The position numbers and the translations under genes are program-made. The notes under the pieces are model-generated. The model was not told where the DNA came from. It made no database searches and saw only the letters and a list, made by a program, of their open reading frames with translations. A DNA stretch of 64,000 bases from Portulaca oleracea (lineage: Eukaryota > Streptophyta > Magnoliopsida > Caryophyllales > Portulacaceae): assembly GCA_029582165.1 (NCBI GenBank), contig CM055870.1, positions 19,880,832-19,944,831 of the forward strand. Direction: 5' to 3'. Of this stretch, positions 1 through 10,240 are shown piece by piece. Positions within the stretch are counted from its first letter, which is position 1. The number at the start of each line of letters is the position of its first letter.

Positions 1-760
1 TGTTGTTGGGGAATGAGTCATTCCTTATGTAACCATGCTATTTACCGATTAAAAAAAATGAATCTTATTGAAAAAAAATGAAAAAAGGGAGAAACTTTGA
101 AGAATAAGGTGAGTAACTTGGTGGTTTTCTTGCTTATATTGACTATTCCCTTGCTTCTCCTTCATTTTGGGATGCATATATATTTGAGCTTAATTGCGGT
201 GTGAAGTAAGAGGAGTTGTGTTTTATGTATTGGGAATGTTGCTCTTTATGTCCTTGGCTCTTGAGCTCCACATTTCCCAAATAAATTCCCACCTTACCCT
301 ACACCTGAGCCCCATTACAAACCATGAAAAGTCCTCATGATTGACACGTGTGTATTTTGTCTATAGCGGTAGAGAATTGAGAGTCTTGTCAAGCTTATGG
401 TAGTTTGCTTACATTGGTTAAAGGTTTTGAATGAACCGCCATATTTTTTTACAAACACACGAGGGGAGTGATTCACATACCCTAAAGTGAGGTCCTACCG
501 GTCCCAACTAGTTCGCCAAGCATGTGAATGGAATTTGATTGCATTTGTGTTGTTATGGATGGGTTTGTTGCTTCTTGGCTTGTGATTCTTTTTTGAACAA
601 CAATCTTTGTCTCAATTTGATTCTTAATCTCGCTAGTGAATCTCTTTTGTGTATACTTGCTTTGACTTTCAAATATACCCTTTTATTGAAGAAGGTGTGA
701 GTAGTTTTCCTTTTGAGTGCTTTCATCTTGTTTGAGTCTTGTACTTGCTTGGGGACAAGC
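1..760 (+). mobile_element. Athila-like Gypsy 3' internal fragment
   Basis: This stretch has no convincing reading frame. It ends in TTGCTTGGGGACAAGC (745-760), which resembles the conserved motif found near the 3' end of the internal region of Athila and related Gypsy elements. The section near 285-330 also resembles Athila 3' noncoding DNA. At 761 it changes abruptly into Copia RNase H coding sequence, so this is a fragment cut by rearrangement or by the edge of a neighbouring insertion. The assignment rests on remembered family motifs, not an alignment. Confidence 0.45.
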
Positions 761-762
761 AC

Positions 763-1111
763 CTATCCACTACCGAAGCCAAGTATATGGCTGTTGGAGC
801 TTGTTGTGCACAACTACTCTGGATAATGTAACAGTTGAAGGACCATGGCATCCAATACACCAAGGCCGGCCCCCATGAAGTGCGACAATTAAAGTGTTAT
901 TCGAATCACAAAAAATCCTGTTTAGCACTCAAGAGCCAAGCACATTGAAGCTCGCCACCATTTCATCAAAGACAACATTGAGAAATGTCACATCATCTCA
1001 GACTTCATCTCCACTCACCTTCAACTAGCTGTTATATTTACCAAACCTTTGGCAGAAGAACAATTCAACTTTATTATAAGGGAACTTGGAATGCTCCAGC
1101 TAGACGCATAA
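763..1111 (+). pseudogene. Copia pol 3' end (RNase H C-terminus), broken
   Basis: The translation begins with LSTTEAKYMAVGACCAQLLW, the conserved Copia RNase H segment around its catalytic Glu. It then shifts frame and picks up again near 920 as a continuous stretch that includes KHIEARHHFIKDNIE and IFTKPLAEEQFNFIIRELGM before a stop near 1111. These are the usual last blocks of plant Copia RNase H and the pol C-terminus. At least one frameshift and several substitutions lie between 830 and 920, so no functional protein is made. The upstream pol domains (protease, integrase, most of RT) are absent because the Copia homology starts abruptly at 761. Confidence 0.8.
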
Positions 1112-1999
1112 ATTAAGGGGGAGCCTGCAAAACTCCAAGCAACCATTGAGCGGAGCCACATTCCATTCAAGGCCCTCAGCACAAAAGGCCTTCTGCCCAA
1201 GGTGCGTTTTAGAGTGACTATATCAAGGACCATGATCATTTAATCAAAGTACCCTGAACCAGTCCTTCATATTAATCATTGGTAGTCGGTTGATTTGGAT
1301 AGCTAATCAACAATTGTTCTGAATCATCCTGCTTTCAATTTTTTTTAATAAAAGATCCTTTCCTTTTTAAAATCCTTCCCCCCCCCCTTTTTTGTTTTGT
1401 TTCTTATCTTCTTTTTGGATCTTTCCTTATTCAAGTCTCTTTCTATCTCTCTGACACACCTTTATCGCACCATGTAACCATTTCTTCCCCACACCATCAA
1501 CGACGTCTATCCTCTTTCTCTTCCCTTTCTCACTACTGAAAATGGCTCTCTTCCTTCCATATTTTTCATCGTCCTATAAAACCCATTATTATCCTCTCCC
1601 TTCTCACTTTCCCAACCCACCAATCGCTTCCAGTAACGTCTCCATATTAACTCCTTATCCCATCCAACCATCTCCGTTTCTCTTTATTTAACCTTTCCTA
1701 CATCTCTTTCACCATCATGTCTCATCGTCCCTACCATATTCTCCTCGCTCTTCTTTTTCACAACCCCACCTTTCTTTTTCTTAATCATTTTTTCACCATC
1801 ACTAAGTGCTCCTTATCCTGACTTCTTACCCTTCCTACCTCATCTAAAGTGTCCAAGCACCTTTGCTCTAGCAAATGTCCCACTTCTCCTCCAGAACCCT
1901 CTAACTCTAACTCCTCTTCCTTTGGGGCCATCACCCTCACCCACAACCCTGATATTCCTAAAGCCCTTTCCAACACACCGGGATACAACGCCTAACGTC

Positions 2000-2862
2000 C
2001 TTCCAAAAATACAACCTTTTGTGTTGTGAGCGTGTCAATATCGAAGCCCTTGGTGACACAAACTTCTCCTTTCTGTCCAGCCTCGAAGATCTTGGGTGTT
2101 AGGCATTCTTTGAATACAATGACTTCATCTACCCAAATCTTGTCCATCGGTTCTATATCACCTTCGACGGCTTGACCACCAATCCATCCAAACCCTCGTT
2201 CAAATTAATAGTTCTAGGTCGCGACATCCATCTCAACCCCATCACACTCGAGTGCATTCTACATCTTTCTCATGACCTAGCCAAACCACGTCTCCAAATC
2301 AACTCTCATCGTCACCAAGTCTTTCTCTCCAACTTTGGTCGTCCATTTGACAATAAGCATCCCCAATATACAACTCTCCTCTCTGAACCTTGTTTCCTAT
2401 GCTACATCTTGGTCAGCACCATTCTTAATTGGGGCATGTCCAAGGAGACTATTAATGAAGTATGCGCTACCTTCCTCTTAACATCCTCGACGGAAGACAT
2501 CCAGATCTCGGGGAACTCAATCTCCATCATCTTGCTAAAGTTGCTTCCAACTTATCCGGGCCCCTCCCACACTATAATCTCCTCAACAAGATTTTCAAGG
2601 CCTTTCAAATAACTCTCCGATCCTCTAGGATGAGAAAACTTACCTCTCCCTCCCATTGGTCAATCTTACCACCCTCGAGACCCTCAGGTATAAAGTGCAG
2701 GGTAACAGCTCGTGGATTCACTCTGACGAGCTCAAAATTTCCCAAGCCTCATACTTAGTCGCTGCTGCCAAGGACAATACTGACGAACTGCATAAGTAGG
2801 TTGCAATGCTCCAGACATAGATCTAGCTCCTACAGTCCATTGTTGCCTCCTTTAAGGAGTTA
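2000..2862 (+). pseudogene. SIRE env-like protein, 'putative plant transposon protein' domain, broken
   Basis: Near 2125 the translation reads YPNLVHRFYITFDGL, followed from 2172 by KLIVLGRDIHLNPITLE and a HLSHD segment. After a frameshift near 2470-2540, LPHYNLLNKIFKAF follows. This block order is typical of the 'putative plant transposon protein' domain encoded by the env-like ORF of SIRE and related elements. Its role is unproven; an envelope-like function has only been proposed. A possible coiled-coil stretch (about 2785-2860) contains stops, then the Cassandra insertion at 2863 cuts the frame. The frame resumes after 3587 and ends near 3950 with an LLYKKGEI-like tail that overlaps the polypurine tract. 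It is non-coding today. Confidence 0.65.
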
Positions 2863-2928
2863 TGTAACACCCCAGGTATGTGGTTAAACTGTTGCTTAAA
2901 AGGATTGAAATGACTACTTATATCACTA

Positions 2929-3034
2929 AGGTGCACCTTCTTTTATGATAACTCATCCATTGGGAACTCCTTAGTTAAGCATGCTTGGTTGGGAGTAATC
3001 TCAGAATGGGTGTCTTCTTGGGAAGTTTTCCAAT
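2929..3034 (+). other. 5S rRNA-derived segment in Cassandra 5' LTR
   Basis: The section with GGGAACTCCTTAGTTAAGC and TGCTTGGTTGGGAGTA follows the 5S rRNA order of A box, intermediate element and C box. In this copy the C box has decayed (GAATGGGTGTCTTCTTGGGA). The Cassandra family is known for pol III promoter-like 5S sequence in its LTRs. This is not a functional 5S gene. Confidence 0.85.
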
Positions 3035-3356
3035 GCAATGTGTGAGCGACGACGAAGCACGCTAGAAAGACACATGGTGATTTTTGGGGCCAGTCAGCGA
3101 TCTTTGAAGCAATTATTGATAATCTCCGCGACCGGAGAGAGGTTGGGACGTTATAGACGGTATCAGAGCCAACCGCGACCATGAGTTGCGCTAGTGGATC
3201 GGAGATCCATGGGCAGTCACCTAGCGGGGTAACAATTTTGTAGTGGATTGTGGCACAATGAGAACGTTGTGCACTTAAGTGAGGGTGATTGTAACACCCC
3301 GAGTGTGTTGTTAAAGTGTAGCTTAAAAGGATTGAAACGACTACTTATATCACCAA

Positions 3357-3460
3357 GGTGCACCTTCTTTTATGGTAGCTCATCCGTTGGGAACTCCTTA
3401 GTTAAGCATGCTTGGTTGGGAGTAGTCTCAGGATGGGTGACCTTTTGGGAAGTTTTCCTA
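3357..3460 (+). other. 5S rRNA-derived segment in Cassandra 3' LTR
   Basis: Compared with the 5' LTR, this copy keeps a better C box (AGGATGGGTGACCTTTTGGG) and the A-box region AGTTAAGCATGCTTGG. The two LTRs differ at many positions, including CpG-type changes, so the insertion is not very recent. Confidence 0.85.
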
Positions 3461-4265
3461 GGCAGCATGTGAGCGAAGACGAAGCACGCTTGAAAGACTC
3501 ATGGTAATTTGTGGGGCCAGTCAGCGATCCTTGAAGCAGTATCAGCAATGTCTGCGACTCGAGAGAGGTTAGAGCATTACAAGTTAGCTAAGCCTCGAGG
3601 GATTCCCGATATTTCAGCCACCACTCTTCCGACTGTTGATTCGTCCTAGTTCTCCCTTTGTCGTCTCTCCTATTTAAATCCTCGTTGGTTGTTCCTTTCC
3701 ACAAACATTTTAACTGTTTTTGCCAAACATTTCTCTCCTTTTTACCTTTTTGCACAAAAAGAAAAAAGGCGAGAAATGTTCACTCTAACTTTGGTTTGTA
3801 CTTAAAAGTTAAAATAGATACCTTAATATTTTGGATAATTATATGCTATTATCTATTATGCATGTCAGGTTATCTGTTAGCACTTTTCCTTTTATATAAA
3901 AAGGGGGAGATTCTAGGAACTCCCTACAGGTACAACAACCTAGTAGTAGAATAAGGACAAGGATGTTACCTAAGTTCCTTCCAAGGACATCAGACAAATT
4001 TTTTTTTTTATGAAAGCCAAAATTTTTGTGTCTAGAAAGGGAAGATTTTTTGCCTTACTCGCTAATCTAATTTCCTACCTAAATCTGTAGACCTTGATTT
4101 GGCTTGCCTTATATTCGCATAAAATCAATGCATGAACTATTCATAGAGAGCAATCAAAGGATCTCTCACAAAAAGGAAACTAGCTACTCACATTCCAAAT
4201 CAAGGAGATCTGGAATCAATTAAGAGGGAGAGACAAGATTTTTGAAGGTTATATAAAACTCACAC

Positions 4266-4486
4266 TGTTAAATTTCACCCAATTTGGTGAAACTAAAAGA
4301 GCGAAGAGGGAGAGAGATTTGAGAAAATGATATTATTGATGAATCTTAACTCAAACTACAAATGAAGGAAAGGAAGGCTATATATAGCTAACTTCCCATA
4401 CCTAACAAACCAAAAAAGATAAAGAAACAAAGAAACAACCTTGCCAACAAATTGGGAACTAATACAAGATTTTATAATTCCTAACA
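4266..4486 (-). repeat. 3' LTR of the non-autonomous element
   Basis: This 221-bp LTR contains GCTATATATAGC (about 4378-4389), a candidate TATA box on the minus strand. The right LTR has lost this segment. Confidence 0.85.
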
Positions 4487-4952
4487 CCCCCCCTCAAATT
4501 GGACGGTGTCAAAACTCCAATTTGCCAACAATGGAAATCTTGAACTTTAACTCCAACAGTTTCCTCCCTATCACCACAATTCCTAATAGCGGGTGAAATG
4601 GACGTAGACACGGAAGAACTTCGTGGAGTCAAACAACGAAAGAAAGAGAAACTCAAACTACAAATGAAGGAAAGGAAGGCTATATATAGCTAACTTCCCA
4701 TACCTAACAAACCAAAAAAGATAAAGAAACAAAGAAACAACCTTGCCAACAAATTGGGAACTAATACAAGATTTTATAATTCCTAACACCCCCCCTCAAA
4801 TTGGACGGTGTCAAAACTCCAATTTGCCAACAATGGAAATCTTGAACTTTAACTCCAACAGTTTCCTCCCCATCACCACAATTCCTAATAGCGGGTGAAA
4901 TGGACGTAGACACGGAAGAACTTCGTGGAGTCAAACAACGAAAGAAAGAGAA
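4349..4952. repeat. 302-bp tandem duplication across the LTR/internal boundary
   Basis: Unit 1 (4349-4650) and unit 2 (4651-4952) are nearly identical. Each contains the outer part of the LTR, the polypurine tract and about 160 bp of internal sequence. Visible differences are few, for example CCTATCACC versus CCCATCACC near 4570 and 4870, so the duplication is young relative to the LTR divergence. Confidence 0.92.
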
Positions 4953-6008
4953 AGATTGTTGCCGAACTTTTCCAGGTATTGAAATTGTCTCCGGCGAATA
5001 CATTGACCTAATTGAGACTTTCCTGGTTGATCGGACGAGAGAACGAAGAGAGGAAAAAACACACAGTTGAAAGCCATCTTGGCAGCAAGACTAGCTTGAG
5101 CAGGTGGTAACATCACTGACCGCAACAACTCCAACGAAGAAACAAGGCCAAAGAAATGGGACAGAATTGTGTCCGCTGATGCCTGTACCAAGACACATCC
5201 AGCGGAAGAACAGGGCTAGCCCCAGCAGGAACACCCCATCCCATCACAACCTTTCCACCGTAGTAATCCACCAGAGCTCCACAGCACTCGGTGACACAAG
5301 ATAACCCCAGAGGAACGATGACTGAACAACACCAGCAAACGACTTGCTCCAGCCATTAGAGAGCGACAACGGAACAATCACCACTGACATAACAACACGA
5401 TCGGCATTACAAAGAGCCAAAGCCAACTCTAACATCATCACCACTTTAACTCTTTCAGATGTTACGAATTCCACAAACCCTGTCATCTGTGTTTCTTCTC
5501 CTCCTCCTCTTCCGCCATCAACGAACCCCCGAGCTACCGGAACCCTAGTTTCACCGGCGAGTGAGACATACGCGTCACCACTGGCTAGTTGCACCGATGA
5601 ACGGAATCCGGCAAAAAGTCCGGCGATTGATGACGGAAGTAGAGCTGAGTTGAGGATAAAAGAGAGTAGGATTGAGGAATTTAGGGTTTGCAGAAGAGGA
5701 AATCGATCAAAAATGTAGGAGAAGAGCAAAATTCGTCGGAGAAGGGTTTAGGGTTTTCAAGGTGGAATCGAACTACGGAAAAGATTGAGAATAGTCTAAT
5801 TTGAACTGGGCATCAAATTTGATAAACCAAGAAATTGATTCAATTGAATAATGAAGAAGAGTTTTCTAGGTTACTGGGTGCGAGAGTTGAGATTGAGATT
5901 GATGAAAATGGGAGATTGTTGGGGATTGAGAAATGAAATGGAAGAAGAAGTAGTGAATCAGAGGAATAAGTGGAACAAAATGGAGGAACTAAGCCTGCTC
6001 TGATACCA
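4953..6008 (-). other. Internal region of the non-autonomous LTR element, no recognised protein
   Basis: The internal DNA is richer in C and G than its surroundings. A minus-strand open frame of about 160 codons (5244-5729) has no motif I can name and lacks zinc knuckle, protease, integrase or RT signatures. It could be a gag remnant, captured host sequence, or a chance open frame. The AT-rich part next to the primer site (5760-6008) looks like an untranslated leader. Confidence 0.5.
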
Positions 6009-6173
6009 TGTTAAATTTCACCCAATTTGGTGAAACTAAAAGAGAGAAGAGGGAGAGAGATTTGAGAAAATGATATTATTGATGAATCTCAACTCAAACT
6101 ACAAATTAAGGAAACAAAGAAACAACCTTGCCAACAAATTGGGAACTAATACAAGATTTTATAATTCCTAACA
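6009..6173 (-). repeat. 5' LTR of the non-autonomous element, internally deleted
   Basis: This copy is 165 bp, against 221 bp for its partner. About 56 bp including the TATA-like GCTATATATAGC are missing, and the break lies at short AAGGAAA/GAAACAAAG-like repeats. The LTR that should drive transcription therefore lacks its probable TATA box. Confidence 0.8.
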
Positions 6174-6642
6174 CACACCTACATCCACAAGAACACCATC
6201 GATTTGTGAGTTGAAATTTGAAAAGCCAGTTTGAGAAGAATTGTAGGAGACCGAATGATTGATCTCTAAGCTGAATCTATAGCCAATAGAGTTATTGATG
6301 AGCTTTGTAGCCAGTAGAGTACCTCTAGTTGGTTGTGTAACCAAGGTTGCTTATTGACTTTAATCTTGTAATAGTGATCCGATAATGAATCTTTGTGAAG
6401 TATCAACATGGTTGGCAAAAACTTTCTTCTTGAATTTTATTCAAGGTTGTTAGAGATTGGTCACTAGGATACTTTGTAACTTTCTTTTATTAACCTGTTT
6501 GGTTCATCAATACAATAGTTGAATCTCTTTTTAGTAACTTGAAGTATCTAGATGAAAGTCAAGATTTATATCTAATGTCCTTGACTAAGAATTGTGTAGA
6601 AATTTTTGTTAACCCTATTTACCCTCCCTCTAGGGTTTCCTC

Positions 6643-7449
6643 TGTTAGGTTTTAGGTTATCTATTTCCTAAACAGATACAGATTAATTGGCGGAATATTA
6701 TAATAGTTATAAACAATTAATAAAAACAACTACAGAGGCTTTAGTAATTATACCTGATCGCTAATTCCTGCTGAAGAAGAGGTTGACCTTCCAGATTCCA
6801 ATGCTGAAACCCTCTACTGAAAAGTCCACGCAGCACTCTGGGAACCCGATTGCTAGATCGACCCGATCGAGACGAATCTCAATCTAAGATGTATGTGAGA
6901 TTGTTTTGGTAAACAGAGAATGTTTCCTGAAACTAGAACTGCAAACTAGAAGAGGAACTCAGGAAATCACCATGGTATCTCTCTAAGTGTCTTAGGCAGT
7001 TGGTCGTGAAATAATCTCTCCCAGAGACCCCTTTATATAGTGTTTAGAAAACCTAGGGAAAGGGTTCAAAAACCCTAAAGGGCCGAATTAAAACAACGGC
7101 GCCTTTCTGGGCCCAACACGGTCCGTGTTAAAACAACACGGTCCGTGTTGGACTCCAGAAGGTCCAATTATTCGGCCCATGGACACCACGGACCGTGTTG
7201 AACCCAATTCGGTCCGTGTTGGGCTGATTTCTCACACAAATCAATTTCCAACTTTTCTAAACGTGATACAATATCATTTAGGTTACATACATTGTTCCAG
7301 GGCACTGACTTGTGTGACCTAGTAGGACCAAATAATATAGTTGTAATTAAACATATTTAATTACTAATTATAGATGTCTCTAGCAAGACATATAATTATT
7401 ATTGGTTTAATCTCCATGTATATCGAACATTGTCGGGACATTTCCAACA
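6643..7449 (-). repeat. 3' LTR of the minus-strand Copia
   Basis: The LTR is 807 bp and bounded TG...CA. It contains a cluster of palindromic CAACACGGTCCGTGTTG-type motifs at 7112-7225. TTTATATAGTG (about 7032) is the likely TATA region. Confidence 0.85.
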
Positions 7450-8199
7450 ATCTCCCACTTGTCCCACAGGTGTTCGATTCCTTGAATTCCCTTGTCACTT
7501 ACTGTCTCATGTTCGGATAAGGTAAGCTGATGTCATCCTTACGTAAGGTTCGAAACGTTCCTCGATCTCCGAGTTTAGACTTTGAAAAAACAGATGATCA
7601 ACTATTGATTCAACTGAGCTCGGCCAAGCATTTTCAGTCCAATCTCACCGAGTGGCCAAAACGACAACTGTCCCTAATAGGGAGGACAATGCCATCTTGT
7701 TCAGACACACATTCTCACATGATCCAATCAGAACGGACAATCGCCTTTATAGCCTCTTTATTCTGAAGGCGTTTGACGTGCTCCAAAGTCACAACAGACC
7801 ATGTAGTCTATGTATTGAACTCAGGATTTAGGAATTTTGAGTAGTGAGAGCTCCTATGACGATTCCCAACTTAAAGAGCTCCCACTGCGGGTCAGTTCGG
7901 TAGTTGTTCTCAACAATACCCATGTGATTGATTTATGATGTCATCACATCACTATGATCACGAAACTTGATCATCACCTCAATCCTACATGCTAATTGTG
8001 TTGATATTATCACTGTTCCTACGTGATAATACAATTAGGAACCAGGTCGACTGTCAACAAAGACTAGCATTATCAAGTTCACTAATGGGGTTTCAGAAAT
8101 CGGACCTCATCCAATTTCCCATTTTGAATGCGCTAACCTTTTTGGACATTTACATAATTCTAAACCACAATTGATGTAAATTTTGGAATCTTATTCTTA

Positions 8200-8952
8200 A
8201 TGATGAATCAACAAGGTCATAATTCATGAACAATTCATGTAAATTTGACTTGTTAATATTCCGGAATGTGTTTAATACCTATTGCCCATGCATGACTATC
8301 ATTCTATAACTACAACAGGGGTTTAGTATATAATACTTGCAATAAACCTCGCACATATATCATTTCACTAATGACCTTTCATATAGGAAAATATTTTCGG
8401 AACTTATGTTTGGATTCATAGTGAGCTTCAGTTCCTTTGCTTGAGTGATGGCTCCTATCAAAAAGGGTCCATTTCTTTTGCAAGGCTAGAAACATCACCC
8501 AGTTCTGAAACGAACTTCACAATCCTAACAGTTTCTACCACAGCTTCTAAAGTCGTGCCATGCTTGTCTTATTTGTAGAATTAAATGTCATGCTAGAAAC
8601 TTCTTCCAGCTCACTTCAATACCACTCAAACAGATCGTATAATATTCTCTGACATTTCAGATAATCATATTTCTCTGTCATAAGTGTAGCATCAATGCAA
8701 CTCTTCACACTTAGCTTTTATCAACCACTTTAGACTTAGGACACATCCTTAGTTTTGCTTATATATATACAATGTATATGTTATGTTGGGCTTTAAACAT
8801 CTCATGGCATACATTAATCTCACGCTTGAAGCATGAGTTATATGTCTCATCCTTAGAACTTCTGATTGTTTTAAGACAATCAAATTCCGTAAGGACATGC
8901 CATGATTTATGGAAATTAATCCATTCTCGGAGTGAGTTGAACTATTCAACAC
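8200..8952 (-). pseudogene. Copia RNase H remnant
   Basis: A minus-strand frame includes HASSVRLMYAMRCLKPNITY (within 8749-8952). This matches the Copia block usually written YASAVGSLMYAMxCTRPDI at the start of the RT-RNase H connection. Downstream RNase H blocks are too eroded to delimit. Stops and frameshifts are frequent. Confidence 0.7.
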
Positions 8953-10240
8953 CTAGTTAACTTTAATTCAAACAATCAAAATCTTTAATCTATCATTATA
9001 GATCTTGTCTCCAAGAAAATTCTTAGCCCCACCAATCCTTCACTTTGAAAATTATTTCCAAGTCAACCTCAGTAAAAGCAACATTGGAATATTCTTCTCA
9101 GTAGGCAGTATGTCAATCACATACAATATCAGAAAACGCATTGCTCCCACTGAACTTCTTGTAAACATAATATTATCTTTGGCACTTCCCAGTATGTCAA
9201 ACCTTTTTGATATCCTGGTCAAGAAGGTCAATGATTCCAACTCCTAGAAGCTTCCTTAAGACCACAAATGGTCTCTTGAAGTTTACAAGTATTCCAACAA
9301 AAGACCACTCAGTTGTGTCATGTACACACCTTTCTTCAAAATCTAATTTTGAAGTCAGTCTTGATGTCTATCTTAATGAACCCATGTTTTGCCTTAAAAC
9401 CCTCCTATGCCTGATGGCTCACACCTTCAAACAAATCAACCCAGTTCTAAACTTGGTTGTATACATGGAGTCCATCTTGGACCTTATGAAATCTTGACTT
9501 GCTAAAGCTTCTTTGTTGTAGGTAGAGTCATTACTTTCTAAAAGTAACATATCACGCTCATCCATAGAAGATCGATATCTCTGTAGTTGACAGAGTTGTT
9601 TACCTGCTTGGACTAATGTTCATGACACCTCCTCCTCAACGATTTGTGGAACTTGAACTGCCTCAACCTTATTTTTTAATTTCCCGACCAATAGGAAAAT
9701 TTGAACTAGGATCAAGTAGCGGAGTTTCAGGTGATGATTACAGTATTTTGTGTCTCTCGAACTTCGGTAAGTTCAAAATCTCTCCCACTCTTTCTTTTAG
9801 AGAATAACATATTCACTAAGAAGAAATTATTTTGAGACACAAACACTTTCCTCTACAACAGTTTGTAGAAGTGTTACTCCTTTCTTTCAGAAAGCGGTTC
9901 AAGAACCTCTCTTCTCCATATCATATATGGTGTCTTCTCTAGTGCTTCAGATAATCTTTATTCAGTGATTAAAGCTATGGTTAACTGCGTGTATCCCCAA
10001 AAGGTAATCGGCAATGTTGACTCAACCATCATTGATCGCACCATATCTGATAAGGTGTGATTTCTCTTTTAGATACGTCATTGAGATGTCATATTCTTAG
10101 AAGAGAGAGTCATGAAACAATTCCACATTCTCTGGAATGTCAATGAAATCTTTGGCTCAAATACTCACCTCCTCAACCTAATTGAAGGGTTTTGCTTTTC
10201 TTGCCAAGTTGGTTTTGTACTTCACTTTGAAAATCTTTGA
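8953..10240 (-). pseudogene. Copia reverse transcriptase remnant
   Basis: The minus-strand translation at 9052-9240 contains FLILYVIDIL, a mutated form of the Copia catalytic motif FLILYVDDIL, followed by a NIPMLL segment typical of the same block. The first catalytic Asp is changed to Ile, so this RT is dead. The upstream palm and finger blocks (toward 10200) are present only as short, frame-shifted pieces. Confidence 0.75.

Larger units (their letters stand above)
2863..3581 (+). mobile_element. Cassandra TRIM retrotransposon, complete
   Basis: Two LTRs of about 293 and 292 bp (2863-3155 and 3290-3581) flank a 134-bp internal segment. LTRs start TGTAACACCCC and end in TTATA or TTACA. Just inside the 5' LTR lies a primer-binding site containing GGTATCAGAGCC, matching initiator Met tRNA. 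A purine-rich TTAAGTGAGGGTGA precedes the 3' LTR. The insertion is flanked by a perfect 5-bp target duplication, AGTTA (2858-2862 and 3582-3586). There is no coding capacity, as expected of a TRIM that relies on enzymes from other elements. It sits inside the SIRE env-like frame, so it is younger than that element. Confidence 0.95.
4266..6173 (-). mobile_element. Non-autonomous LTR retrotransposon (TRIM/LARD-like)
   Basis: On the minus strand the LTR begins TGTTAGGAATTATAAAAT and ends GTGAAATTTAACA. The left (3') LTR is 4266-4486; the right (5') LTR is 6009-6173. The sequence ATGGTATCAGAGCAG (minus strand, just inside 6008) is an initiator Met tRNA primer site. TTTGAGGGGGGGTG beside the left LTR is the polypurine tract. 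The element is flanked by CACAC duplications (4261-4265 and 6174-6178). I recognise no gag or pol domain. It inserted into the SIRE-like LTR. Confidence 0.9.
761..6642 (+). mobile_element. SIRE/Maximus-like Copia retrotransposon, 3' part, with two nested elements
   Basis: In order, the region holds the 3' end of a Copia pol gene, a purine-rich AATTAAGGGGGAG just after the pol stop (about 1111-1125), about 0.9 kb of weakly coding spacer, an env-like reading frame, a second polypurine tract AAAAAGGGGGAGA (about 3898-3911), and LTR-like sequence. Pol, then an extra env-like ORF, then LTR is the layout of the SIRE/Maximus lineage. The LTR-like part is split by the small LTR element at 4266-6173; its two halves are about 3912-4265 and 6179-6642. 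The last part has a run (TTACCCTCCCTCTAGGG, about 6618-6634) like SIRE LTR ends. The 5' half of the element is missing. Confidence 0.7.

Noticed and set aside
2943..3182. Minus-strand open frame of 79 codons
   Set aside because: It lies wholly within the Cassandra 5' LTR and internal region; it is a shadow of the 5S-derived repeat, not a gene.
3357..3460. A genuine 5S rRNA gene
   Set aside because: Only part of 5S is present, with many changes, inside paired LTRs with primer site and target duplication. This is the Cassandra signature.
5344..5718. Plus-strand open frame of 124 codons, Ser/Thr/Pro-rich
   Set aside because: It overlaps a longer minus-strand frame within a minus-oriented LTR element; there is no motif on either strand, so neither is called a gene.
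9005..9807. Plus-strand open frames of 60-100 codons
   Set aside because: They overlap the minus-strand Copia RT, which is supported by the FLILYVIDIL block; the plus frames have no motif.
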